Shown here piece after piece: positions 1 to 8,280 of a DNA stretch of 11,000 nt. The stretch's first letter is position 1, and each line of letters opens with the position of its first letter. The DNA is taken from positions 64,001-75,000 of the forward strand of contig CAIIXF020000413.1 of NCBI GenBank assembly GCA_903813345.2. Reading direction: 5' to 3'. The translations under genes were made by a program, and so were the position numbers. The notes under the pieces were generated by a model. That model did no database searches. It was not told the origin of the DNA and saw nothing but the letters and a program-made list of their open reading frames with translations. The DNA is from Owenia fusiformis (lineage: Eukaryota; Annelida; Polychaeta; Sabellida; Oweniidae).

Positions 1-361
1 AATGACGCGCGCTTGATTTTATAAAAAATGCCAAACTTTGTGACAAAGAATTTCATCAGCTATTGCCCCGAACTGGTCCGTCTCACAAGATGTAAATAGC
101 ATGTCATTTACATCATACCTTGATGGGGAAAAATAGATCGTATATGTTAGAAGTACTAAATAAAAGTTATCGTGAAAATGAGACAGTCGTTCTCGAGAGA
201 AAAGAGCATAAATGCGCATTTAGAGAGTTTTGGTCCGTTTAAAAATCTGTAAAAAATTGGGGTACTTAAAAGCATCGGGAGGCATCATATATTTCAAATT
301 AGACACGAGGAAGTCAATATTGAGCAAGTTATGGCTGTTTTAAATTCAAATAAAACCGTTA
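1..361. other. No gene seen (left edge)
   Basis: This is AT-rich non-coding sequence with only a short minus-strand ORF (19-219) that lacks any recognisable domain. It may belong to the long AP5Z1 intron or to intergenic DNA; the window does not decide. Confidence 0.5.
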
Positions 362-396
362 ACCCGTACCGGTCCAGCTTTTGACCCGTACCGGTC
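362..396 (+). repeat. Short direct repeat ACCCGTACCGGTC, two copies
   Basis: The 13-base word occurs at 362-374 and 384-396, 22 bases apart, each copy containing the palindrome ACCGGT. It directly precedes the tandem array. No function can be inferred. Confidence 0.7.
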
Positions 397-429
397 AATT
401 TTCGGTAGCTGCGTATACCAAGGGTGGTA

Positions 430-1110
430 GTCATCCAATTTTCTCCCTAAGAGAAGCCTATCTGTCTTTGTGATAATGGATTTTGTTAAGTTCTCATTGA
501 TTATATTCTTGGTGTTCAAACTAACTGAGGTTGTTAATGTGATGCTACAACAAAATAGCCACATCAATACAGCCCATTGTCTCTTAAATGAGAAACTTCT
601 CATCCAAGTAGAAGTTTGTAATTACAATGAGTGTTCTAGATCAAACTTACTCAAACCTATACGTAACATGTAAAATGTTGTTGTTAATGTCATGCTTCAG
701 TAAAATAGCCACATCAAAGCATACATTCAATTGTCTCCTTAAGGAGAAACCTATCAGTCTTCATGATAATTTTGTTAAACAATAAGAGTTCTCCTTGATT
801 GATTATATTCTTGGTGTTCAAACTAACTCAAACATATACATTACATGTAAAATGGAATTGTTTGCGAGATGCTACAACAAAGTAGACACATCAAAGCATT
901 CCATTGTCTCCTTAAGGAGAAACCAATCAGTATTGTGAACATATGTAAATGTAATGCTACAATAAAGTAGCCACATCAAAGCACTCCATTGTCTCCTTAA
1001 GGAGAAACCTATAAGTCTTTAGATAATGGACTTTGTTAAACAATAAAAGTTTTCCTTGATTATATTCTAGGTGTTTAGACTAACTCAACCTATACATTAC
1101 ATGTAAAATG
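430..1110. repeat. Diverged tandem repeat, about five partial units
   Basis: A block like CAATTGTCTCCTTAAGGAGAAACC recurs near 437, 577, 729, 903 and 987. It is followed by CTATCAGTCTT..GATAAT, TTGATTATATTCTTGGTGTT and ATACATTACATGTAAAATG, the last ending at 677, 854 and 1110. Spacings of 140, 152, 174 and 84 show insertions and deletions among units. Three units keep the perfect 12-bp palindrome CTCCTTAAGGAG (735-746, 908-919, 993-1004). No mobile-element termini were identified. Confidence 0.82.
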
Positions 1111-1403
1111 TAAATAGAACCTGTGAAACAAGTGTTTTCACTTGTGAGGCCCATTGGATTACTTTGAAAAGAAGCTTTTTATGAATGGAATATATTTTGT
1201 AATCAAAGATTATAAAATATGTGATGACATTAGAATGTAATGATCTGATTGGTGGGGGAATAAGCCTATAGAATTTCAACCAAATCGGACAACCCAAATT
1301 TGAGTAATCACCCACAAACGAACAGAGGAAAGGACAAATGAAGGATGATTTCATCATATAAAACTTAATTCTGTGGTAAAATAAAGATTTTATTTAGACA
1401 TCT

Positions 1404-1621
1404 CACAGTGGCGGATCCAGAAATTAACAAGGGGGGTCCCAAATTTTGAGTCTGGAAAAGATTTAGGGCCCTTAAAAAATTTTGGGACCCTAAAACCAAA
1501 AATGGCCAAATTATGCCCAAAAACACCCCTTTTTTGAGGCCTTACAAGAGGCCCAAAAACTAATTTTTTTCTGGGTCCACTAAAGGGGGGAGGGTGGGAC
1601 CCCCTCTGATCCGCCACTGTG
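1404..1621. mobile_element. hAT-like MITE, 218 bp
   Basis: CACAGTGGCGGATC at 1404-1417 and GATCCGCCACTGTG at 1608-1621 are perfect 14-bp inverted ends. CAGTGGCGGATCC-type termini are typical of short hAT-type elements in animals. Inside each end are G- or C-rich runs (GGGGGGTCCC and GGGACCCCCT) that extend the pairing loosely. No ORF of its own is present; the minus-strand reading frame over it is low-complexity. An 8-bp target duplication could not be found, so class assignment rests on the termini alone. Confidence 0.7.
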
Positions 1622-2102
1622 TCATACTGAGAAACTGAATATGCTATATGGGCACAAACCAATCAGATCACTGGAATTCTTATTATTATATTGATTGATA
1701 AAATATTGTATAAATATTACTGTTTTACATATTTATTATATATATTTGTATGGCATCCTGGTGAAATCACAAAATTAAATATAGCCTCGTTATGGTTATG
1801 AAAAATCTGTGAAAACTGCAATTTATAAAGTCATAAAGTGGTAATTAATATAACAACTTTGTACATTATAATGTCTAATTTAGATTTAATGCCATTGAGT
1901 TAGTATCTGGTAGAATATTTGTTGTATCCACTGGTTAAATAAAACTGTTATTTATCCAGTTATTTTAATATTTTGAAGTCAAACGTACCTTATACATGGA
2001 TTATTTGTAACACCCTCATATTTCAGGTAAATGTTTTGGAAATATTGGTTAACAATAGAAACATTACGGCTGTTTCACGCTATTGTGCGCAAATGTGTTG
2101 CA
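1622..2102. other. No gene seen
   Basis: The stretch is very AT-rich, with runs such as ATTATATATATTTG near 1735. Short ORFs here have no coding character and no known motif. No bounded repeat was found. Confidence 0.5.
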
Positions 2103-2607
2103 TAGTGTCCGTAGCCCTTTTTAGCAAGTATACTCCTACACTGCCAAATAAGGAGATTAATGAACAAGTGTCATCAATAAATTATTTTCAGACATGATGC
2201 CATCATCACATATTAGAAACAAAAACATAAAAAGTGACAAATTTTCAGAAATCTAATTTATCCTTCCATCTGACAAAATGTCTTTTGAAAAAAGAGCTCA
2301 CGACAAAACAACACAAAACACTTTTAAAACACTTATTTCAGCCCTCTTATGTATGTTCATAACAGAAACATGTAACAAACAGGCAAACACTTGTGGATAA
2401 TGTGTGATTTAGTTCAACTAGGCTACGGACACTACAGGGTAACGGACACTACATTTCATGTTTCTCACCATGTAAAATGAGAAAGATTGAAAGACAACTG
2501 TTTTTATTTTTTCATAAGTGTAGCCCAAGATGAGAGCAATTAAAATAGAGAACCATTGTTTGATACTCCCATTCAAATCTTTTAAAGCAAGGGGGCTACG
2601 GACACTA
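2103..2607. repeat. Three copies of TAGTGTCCGTAGCC in mixed orientation
   Basis: TAGTGTCCGTAGCC is at 2103-2116. Its exact reverse complement GGCTACGGACACTA is at 2421-2434 and again at 2594-2607. The copies at 2421 and 2594 share 18 bases, through CTACAGG. A shortened copy, AACGGACACTAC, follows at 2440-2451. The outer copies could be the inverted ends of a small element of about 333 or 505 bp, but no target duplication is evident. The enclosed DNA has no credible gene. Confidence 0.6.
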
Positions 2608-3884
2608 CAGGAAGTTTTACACTTTTACCAGCTTTTACAAAATCTACTACTGCTGCTGGAAAAGAAACTTGTGTTTCATGCAACTTTTATATTTCATGTA
2701 ATATGTATTAGAGTGTGTAATCAAGGCAACAGATGTATAATCTGACCATTACATTTTCCTTTCTACCTTGTGAAATTTGTACAATAGATAAATCGGCATT
2801 TTCCATAACGAAGAAGACATTTTTTGAAAAAGCCACTAAAAATGATCTAATGATCAGATTTCTATTAAATAAATTGTAAAATGCAGGAAATTAAATACAC
2901 TTTTCAACAGAACTAAACAGTTTAAGATCTGAAAATTGAATAATAAAGGTATTATTACGTTATGATTAAGGAAAAATTTAGTGCAACAACATAACGCTGA
3001 AATTTACAGTTTTCAGCGTATATAATTGGGCCATAACTCCTAAACCATCAGACCTATCAACACAGAATTTTGTAGGAAGTAAGACTGGTTATATCCAAGT
3101 ATTATTACATGACAAAAGACTTTGCAAGTGAACTAAGTTTCCTGTTTGAGTCCTATAACAAGACCAAGGTACAATTTGCGCAAAATAGTGTTATTTTTAG
3201 TTTAACATTCTTTTCTTCAACAGAGATGAATTTCATGTTGTGAAACAAAGATAAATATATTGTAAAATAAATATTGATATAATACAAATCTAACAATGTT
3301 ATATTCTATTTATCCAACTTTCAATTGGGATGCCTTACCGATTACCATTGATATTGAAATGAACTGCTTAGAATGCTTATATTCATCAACATCCCACACA
3401 TGTATCAGTAAGCTCAGAGGTATTTTAGTAGGCTATCAACTTGCAAAACATAAATGCACCAAATTTTGGTTTTATGTCAGCATTTTGAACCATGAACGTG
3501 GTTCAATGTGCTAAATGTCAAAATGTTGACCTGGAAAAATCACATTAATGACCGAACATGAAAATATCAAGAATCATCACAAATAGTGACTTCAGAACTT
3601 ACTCTCAGTTTCTACCTCTTTTTCATGATTTGAAATATTCAATGAACATATTTGAACTCAATAATAAACAATGATATACTTTTATGTTTAAATAGATCAA
3701 TGAAAGAATAATTACGAACAAATATTCCCAAATTTTTTCTAAACAGCTGAAAATAGATGCACACTCCTGTGACCTAAAAAGAAATCTTGTAAAACCTGGG
3801 AAGCTGAAAATTAAACTGATACTTCTCATTATCAATTGAAAGATATATTAACTGATTTTAAGGCACATTATTCACCTTTCCACA
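2608..3884. other. No gene seen; one short hairpin
   Basis: The region is AT-rich, with short ORFs of no recognisable family. ACGCTGAAA (2994-3002) and TTTCAGCGT (3011-3019) form perfect 9-bp arms around an 8-base loop. The following GGGCCATAACTCCTAAACCATCAG (from about 3029) reads like a fragment of a dispersed repeat, but no second copy lies in the window. Confidence 0.5.
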
Positions 3885-5152
3885 AAGTCAGCTCATGAAT
3901 ATTATAATGACCCGCTTAAAAATTTATGACGTCAATGAGAGAAACTTTTTCCCGCTAAAAACAAATGCAATTGAGTTTACATGTAAATCCTCGGTTGATT
4001 GCTGTAAGTTTTACCTCTTCAAATGTGCAAGTAATCAGTAAATTATTGACGGATTTTTATTGAACGTCAAATTGACATTTATTTACGCCTTCTAAGCAAT
4101 TTAAATATTAAATTTCTGTTCATAATGAGTAAATAATTTGAAGAGAATTACTCCCGGACAGTTTTCAATCATGATAGGAACTGGATGTGAACAGGTGAAA
4201 TTATCATAATCATTAGTTCACCAACATTATAACATGTCTCTCATGCATAAAAATATAGAGATAGACAATCTATACAAGTTAATCTTCAGTGTCATTTGAT
4301 GAATGACCTGTTCAAATTAAAAACATTTGCTCTTATTCATTAAATCATTGACTTCACTACTCCCATAATTAAATGAACTAAAAGATTACTTCCTATTTAT
4401 TTCTGCAAGTCATATCAGATCGTATCTTGAAAATATTATACTAGAAAACAGCGGAATATAGAATTGATATCTTAGAGGAGCGTGACATATACATGTATAT
4501 ATATATTCCAATGTATATGTCACATATTTCCCTCTGCGTATCTCCCCATCCAAATATTCCCGGGAAAATGTTTTTTATTCAGTGTAGAAACAGTCAATTT
4601 TTTAAATATCTTGCTAAAGCAAAACTGTCAAAATAGACCCAGCAGAATAATGATCACTGGGAAGATTTCAGGGAAAGAGCGTATATCACATAATGTTTAT
4701 TGATGATGTGTTGACATTGCTGATCGTTATTGACATCCCTGATGGCGAATAAATACCAAAAGGTAACGCTTTGCGCGAATGTCACTCGTGGTGAATTTCT
4801 GATGAAACTTCTTACTGCGACATAATAACCATTTAACAGGATATTGTATGACCACTATCAGATAATTAAACCGAGTTGTTTGTAACTTCACAATTTACAT
4901 TTTTTGTTTCCAATCCCACGAGACATGTGAGCACGGGTATGTGAGGCTGACCTGAGATGTCTTAATAAACAATAGTTTTGTCAAAAAAATGATTAAATTA
5001 AATTACATGAGATTCGGAATGAAAGTGCCCCGTCCATATTTTATATTTGATTAAAAATAATTAGTGCATTGGGCAAATAGAATCCTTTTTATTGCAGTCA
5101 ATTCAAAATATTCCTATGCTGGCAGTACTAATTCTTCAAAACTTTCTACCAT
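3885..5152. other. No gene seen; CRE and E2F-like motifs, one hairpin
   Basis: No exon of AP5Z1 or another known family could be read on either strand. TGACGTCA at 3927-3934 is followed by TTTCCCGC (about 3947-3954), an E2F-like word. The hairpin at 4482-4523 is listed separately. This stretch is most simply the long AP5Z1 intron beyond the 5261 donor. Confidence 0.5.
4482..4523. repeat. Perfect 13-bp inverted repeat (hairpin)
   Basis: GTGACATATACAT and ATGTATATGTCAC pair perfectly around a 16-base AT-rich loop. No U-tract follows and the context is eukaryotic, so it is not read as a terminator. At 42 bases it is shorter than a normal microRNA precursor. Confidence 0.7.
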
Positions 5153-5189
5153 TGACGTCATTGATTTGACTCATTTGCATACAACCAAT
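5153..5189. promoter_or_regulatory. Cluster of CRE, AP-1, octamer and CCAAT motifs
   Basis: Within 37 bases are TGACGTCA (5153-5160, full CRE palindrome), TGACTCA (5167-5173, AP-1), ATTTGCAT (5173-5180, octamer) and CCAAT in the favourable context AACCAATCA (5184-5192). All match their consensus exactly. The cluster lies in the AP5Z1 intron some 70 bases past the 5261 donor. An intronic enhancer or an internal or antisense promoter is possible, but single motifs of this kind also arise by chance. Confidence 0.3.
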
Positions 5190-5260
5190 CAGCACGCCGG
5201 AAATTATCGATTTTCTTTACTTTGTAGAAAGGTGAATTAAGTAAGCACCCTGGTACATAC

Positions 5261-5451
5261 CTGTCAATAGTATCACCATGACCACCCTCTGTCCTCAAAA
5301 GGAAGTGAAACAATGGCCTGTACATTGGATTAGAATATGATTCAATCGCTGATATATACTGAGCATTCTGGGTGAATTCTGATTGGCTAGATTTCAGTTT
5401 GGTCTCAATGGCAGCTGTTACCACTGGTAGATCTAGTAAGGTGTGAAAAAC
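5261..5451 (-). CDS. AP5Z1: AP5Z1 exon (LLDLP block, last visible, 191 nt)
   Basis: Bounded by the acceptor CTTTTTCAG and donor GACAG|GTATGTACC, it holds 63 codons plus two bases. It starts VFHTLLDLPVVTAAIETKLK, continues through SAIESYSNPMYRPLFHFLLR and ends at GDTID plus a split codon. Vertebrate AP5Z1 has LLDLPCLTA, then LEAFRDPQFQGLFQYLLR at the same spacing, so both halves match. Reading through the donor adds about 33 unconserved residues to a stop at 5158, so this is intron rather than a C-terminus. The next exon must begin with one base completing the codon; none resembling AP5Z1 was found between 1 and 5260. Confidence 0.94.
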
Positions 5452-6126
5452 CTGAAAAAGAAGTAAACAGGCATTTAATGATAAAATGTCACCATAGAGA
5501 ATGTAAATCTATACGATATACATGAATAATTGAAAGTTTGGTGATTAATTGCAATAATAACCAATATAGCCTAAAATCTGGAGGTAATCATTGTCAACCT
5601 AACCATGACTTGTCACCAACTTACTTTTGCAACAAATAAAACATCGTTTTTAGAATTCTATTTCATCACATTTTGGTGACCATTTTTCATAAATAGGTTA
5701 CAAAAGTATGTCAGTGATTTAATATACATGTAATACAATAGGACAACTCCAGAATTAGTTCATCACAAATATAAATTATAAACAAGGCATTAAAATGCAA
5801 AATGTCACCACCTGCCATATGTTACAGATGCGGAACAGTTACTATTGAACACCAAACACTGTCCATTAAAATTGGAGACTAACAATATTTCAAGACCATC
5901 TTTTTTTACGGCTTCTATATATCCAGACCACTGTCCAGCTCAACAAAAGGACTCGGAACTCATTTTTTAATGCATGTTGTGTCCGGGATTTTGTTCCTTA
6001 TTTGAACTTTGATACCTCCAGCAAATAGATGGTGTGATAGGACTGTATCATGCCAGTGCTATCAGCGCATTCACTTGAACTATATTGATCAGAAATCAGT
6101 GTGGGAGCAGTCAAACAACATCATAC
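5452..6126 (-). other. AP5Z1 intron, 675 bp
   Basis: The intron has good GT-AG borders and AT-rich content. TGTCACC-like words recur (about 5487, 5609 and 5802), and a pyrimidine run precedes ACGGCTTC near 5907. I see no exon, RNA gene or bounded mobile element in it. Confidence 0.7.
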
Positions 6127-6210
6127 CTCAATAGATGTTGAAGATGAAAGAATGGCAGGAAGTATATCCATGAATTCCACCACATATGATCGTGGGTTCC
6201 AGGCCAATAT
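6127..6210 (-). CDS. AP5Z1: AP5Z1 exon (LAWNP block, 84 nt)
   Basis: The acceptor TGTATTCTAG and donor GAG|GTATGATG bound exactly 28 codons, phase 0 at both ends. The translation is ILAWNPRSYVVEFMDILPAI followed by LSSSTSIE. It continues directly from FPNIFK in the preceding exon, giving FPNIFKILAWNP, which matches the vertebrate FPNLFKFLAWNSPP; EFMDILPAIL aligns with EFVALLPALV. The exon lacks a methionine near its start, so simple ATG-based ORF calling misses it. Confidence 0.92.
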
Positions 6211-6251
6211 CTAGAATACAAGAACATGCGAAATAAGTTTCAAAGCTAATA

Positions 6252-6429
6252 CAGTAAAACCTGTGTATTGTAAACATTTTTTTGCAACGAAAAAATGCTC
6301 AGTGTTAGTAGGTGTTCATTACAGAGAGGGTACTTCATACAGAAGCCAGTAGACTATGTGTGGAGGAAGGGTGTCCACTAGAGACAGGTGTTCATTAGAG
6401 AAAGGTGTTCACTAAGACAGGTTTTACTG
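6252..6429. mobile_element. MITE (178 bp) in an AP5Z1 intron
   Basis: CAGTAAAACCTGT at 6252-6264 and ACAGGTTTTACTG at 6417-6429 are perfect 13-bp inverted termini. Both are flanked by TA (6250-6251 and 6430-6431), which suggests a Tc1/mariner-type non-autonomous element. The interior has no ORF but carries a GGTGTYCAYTAGAGA minisatellite on its right side. The element makes up about half of the 355-bp intron. Confidence 0.82.
6370..6419 (+). repeat. 17-bp minisatellite inside the MITE (three units)
   Basis: Units begin at 6370, 6387 and 6404 with GGTGTCCACTAGAGACA, GGTGTTCATTAGAGAAA and GGTGTTCACTAAGACA. A diverged fourth relative, GGTGTTCATTACAGAGA, sits apart at 6311. The last unit merges into the right terminal repeat. 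Confidence 0.8.
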
Positions 6430-6565
6430 TATCTGGAGAACAAAAATAGTACAATGGTATATGAATTAGTTTTAAACCAACAATAATTTCTATTTTCAAG
6501 GCACAATTTAACTTATGAATATAATTATTGGATATTTAACACAAATGCATAAAGAAACACCTAAC

Positions 6566-6744
6566 CTTAAATATGTTTGGGAAATAGGTCTTCAAAAGAT
6601 TAGTGTTGTAACATATATGCTCCAAGTTCCTTTTCAAAAACTGCAGAGTTTCATATGCCACAGTGTGGTCCATGTACTGACTGGCCAGAAGTTTATCAAA
6701 ATAGAAGTTGTAGAGTTGTTGGGGATCATAGACTACTGCTTCAC
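6566..6744 (-). CDS. AP5Z1: AP5Z1 exon (YFPNIFK block, 179 nt)
   Basis: The exon follows the acceptor GTTTTCAG and ends AAG|GTTAGGTG, a GT donor slightly weaker than the others. After two bases completing the split Ser codon it encodes 59 residues, starting EAVVYDPQQLYNFYFDKLL and ending TNLLKTYFPNIFK. The vertebrate counterpart runs EAAAVDSEAVYQHLF through FPNLFK, so this is one of the best-conserved stretches. A plus-strand ORF overlapping these bases (6515-6748) is an antisense shadow and is not annotated. Downstream is the intron carrying the 6252-6429 MITE. Confidence 0.94.
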
Positions 6745-6763
6745 CTGAAAACACGAGAAATGT

Positions 6764-6905
6764 AGAATACAGGGTGTTTTGAAATATGGATATAAAGTCA
6801 AGGATATATAATACAGGGTGTCCTTGAATATTCTAGATACAAACAAGAATTCAAGATACAAGGTATCCTTGAAGTATTGATCAAATATCAAGAATATACA
6901 ATACA
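6764..6905. repeat. ~45-bp tandem repeat in an AP5Z1 intron
   Basis: ATACAGGGTGT-type starts recur at 6767, 6811 and 6856, so the period is 44-45 bases. Each unit continues with CCTTGAA-like and GATAT-like sequence, and a weak fourth copy trails toward 6900. It fills more than half of the 231-bp intron 6745-6975 and ends about 70 bases before the upstream exon. It accounts for the repetitive peptide read on the minus strand here (KDTLYL-like repeats), which is not a gene. Confidence 0.7.
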
Positions 6906-6975
6906 TATGAGATGATACTAAGTAAAGAAAAATAGTACAAGTTCTTGAGATTTTAAGCATGGTTTCAAAACTTAC

Positions 6976-7138
6976 TGTGATTCATAAAGAACTGCATGAC
7001 AGCAATCAAGACATGCCTCTGCCCTGTGTCTTGTCCTATCTTACTGTACAACCTTTTCACATTGTCAAAAATACGAGGGACCATTGATACATTGTTCTTA
7101 CAAAGATGATCAAGGATTTCTATGGTGTCTCGAACAGC
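6976..7138 (-). CDS. AP5Z1: AP5Z1 exon (helical scaffold block, 163 nt)
   Basis: The acceptor AAATTCCAG and donor ACA|GTAAGTTTTG flank 54 codons plus one base. The translation begins AVRDTIEILDHLCKNNVSMV and ends HVLIAVMQFFMNH, and the last base plus two bases of the next exon encode Ser. Vertebrate AP5Z1 has the corresponding VEAVLVLDVLCRQDPS and LLPLAHFFLSHGEA stretches, with the same order and spacing. The alternating hydrophobic pattern fits two or three helices of the adaptin-like solenoid. The intron upstream of it (7139-10235) is the one filled by the mariner element. Confidence 0.93.
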
Positions 7139-7315
7139 CTGGAATTTTTCAAATTACAAATACATGAATAAGGCACATTTGACACATCCATAAAACAATT
7201 TCTAAATGATGATTTCTTATTAAAATCTTAGAGTGTACAACATATTTTTAATTCAACAAACACACACACATTACATAGATTACATTAATATCAATTTCGA
7301 AATAATTTTCATATA

Positions 7316-7342
7316 CGAGGGGGTATCATTAATTAGTGAGAC
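7316..7342 (+). repeat. Left terminal inverted repeat of the mariner element
   Basis: These 27 bases, from CGAGGGGGTATC to GTGAGAC, are the exact reverse complement of 10138-10164. TA precedes them at 7314-7315. CGAGGGG starts are common among mariner families of marine invertebrates. The match stops sharply after GAGAC, with TTTTTTGAGG following here. Confidence 0.95.
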
Positions 7343-7453
7343 TTTTTTGAGGCAGCATCTTATATTCATTCAATTGCAATAAAACTTGGTAGGTATATGC
7401 CCTTGAGAATAGGGTATTGAATGAACACACTCATTAATTTATTTTCATAGATA

Positions 7454-7490
7454 CCTAGCAACAGCGGTTACCATGGCAACGGTTGCTAGG
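7454..7490 (+). repeat. Inverted repeat in the mariner left arm, enclosing an X-box
   Basis: CCTAGCAAC (7454-7462) and GTTGCTAGG (7482-7490) are perfect 9-bp arms around a 19-base centre. The centre holds the RFX-like motif annotated separately. It lies about 110 bases inside the left end, a position where some mariner and MITE families carry subterminal transposase-binding or foldback sequences. Confidence 0.75.
7467..7480 (+). promoter_or_regulatory. X-box (RFX-type) consensus site
   Basis: GTTACCATGGCAAC fits the RFX consensus GTNRCC-N(0-3)-RGYAAC at every defined position, with a two-base spacer. RFX factors control ciliary genes in animals. Here the site is inside a transposon, about 250 bases before the transposase-fragment ORF, so any role in gene control is conjecture. 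Confidence 0.45.
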
Positions 7491-7726
7491 GGTTGGTGGA
7501 GCAGCTAAAAAATTACCAGAAACAAGGGCACTTTTTACTATGTAATTTCTTACAAAATGACAGTTTCTTTTCAAATTTTGTTTACACAGTGCCCTGAGGT
7601 GGTTGTTATGACAACACAACCAATTATGATGTCATCTCTAGTACATGATGTCACACATGGCTGTGACATCAGAGACACGGCCATTTTGCAGTACTTTAGG
7701 GTGGAGCAAAATTGGTTAAAATAGGG

Positions 7727-8104
7727 ATGAATTCCAAAGAACTCAATGTTAACATAAGATCTGTTATAAAATACAATGCAATCAGAGGTATTCCAGCACT
7801 AGACACCTTAAGGGGCCTACATGAGGTGTATGGACAGGATAATGTGAAGCGGTCAACTGTTTACAGGTGGTATTCTACATTTAAAGATAATAGAAACCAT
7901 ACTGTTTTTGATGCTCCCAGATGTGGTCGCAAAGCTGATACCGTGATTCCAGAAAACATCAAACTTATTGAAGATATGATATCTATGGATGGTAGACACA
8001 CTATTACTGAACTTTGTATTATGTCTGGACTCAAATATTCCTCAGTTCAAAAGATTCTAACCCAAGAGCTATCTATGACTCGTGTTAACGCACATGAAAT
8101 ATAG
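7727..8104 (+). pseudogene. Mariner transposase fragment: DNA-binding domain only (125 aa)
   Basis: An ATG at 7727 opens 125 codons to a TAG at 8102-8104. Residues about 9-57 form the first helix-turn-helix of mariner transposases, seen in YNAIRGIPALDTLRGLHEVYG and STVYRWYSTFK (residues 43-53). Residues 62-69 (DAPRCGRK) are the basic GRPR-like linker. Residues about 75-121 form the second helix-turn-helix, with ENIKLIEDMI, HTITEL, SSVQKIL and LSMTRVNA. In intact mariners the DD34D-type catalytic domain follows within some 20 residues; here translation stops right after RVNAHEI and no catalytic motif is readable downstream in any frame. The retained part has no frameshift or internal stop. It is most likely a truncated relic, though a stand-alone DNA-binding protein cannot be excluded. 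A TTG five codons upstream is not a likely start in an animal. Confidence 0.85.
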
Positions 8105-8280
8105 AGAAATTGGAAAATTTGACGTAAAATCTTGAAGCTTATTTATATTAATAACTGCTTCGGGTCACTGGTCATGACGTCACATAGAAATCTCTTAAAC
8201 CACTATATGATAGAGTTAACTAGAAAAACAGCAACTCCACAGAGTAGCAAATCCCACCGAACAAAACATGTTTTGATAAA

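Noticed and set aside
1390-1662. Minus-strand ORF over 1390-1662 as a gene
   Set aside because: It lies across the hAT-like MITE and reads through its G- and C-rich runs; the peptide is low-complexity.
3623-3835. Minus-strand frame RSQECASIFSCLEKIWEYLF near 3700-3780, preceded by a good acceptor TTCTTTTTAG in the phase needed to follow the 5261 exon
   Set aside because: The residues do not resemble the AP5Z1 segment expected after the LFHFLLR block, and the frame soon becomes low-complexity AT-rich. Phase alone is weak evidence, so it is not called an exon.
5158-5260. Read-through of the 5261 exon to a stop at 5158 as an alternative AP5Z1 C-terminus
   Set aside because: There is a strong GTATGT donor at the conserved phase, the added residues are unconserved, and the family has a long C-terminal part beyond this point.
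6515-6748. Plus-strand ORF of 77 residues
   Set aside because: It is antisense to a well-supported AP5Z1 exon and has no recognisable domain.
6733-6960. Minus-strand ORF with repeated KDTLY-like peptides
   Set aside because: It is the translation of the 45-bp intronic tandem repeat.
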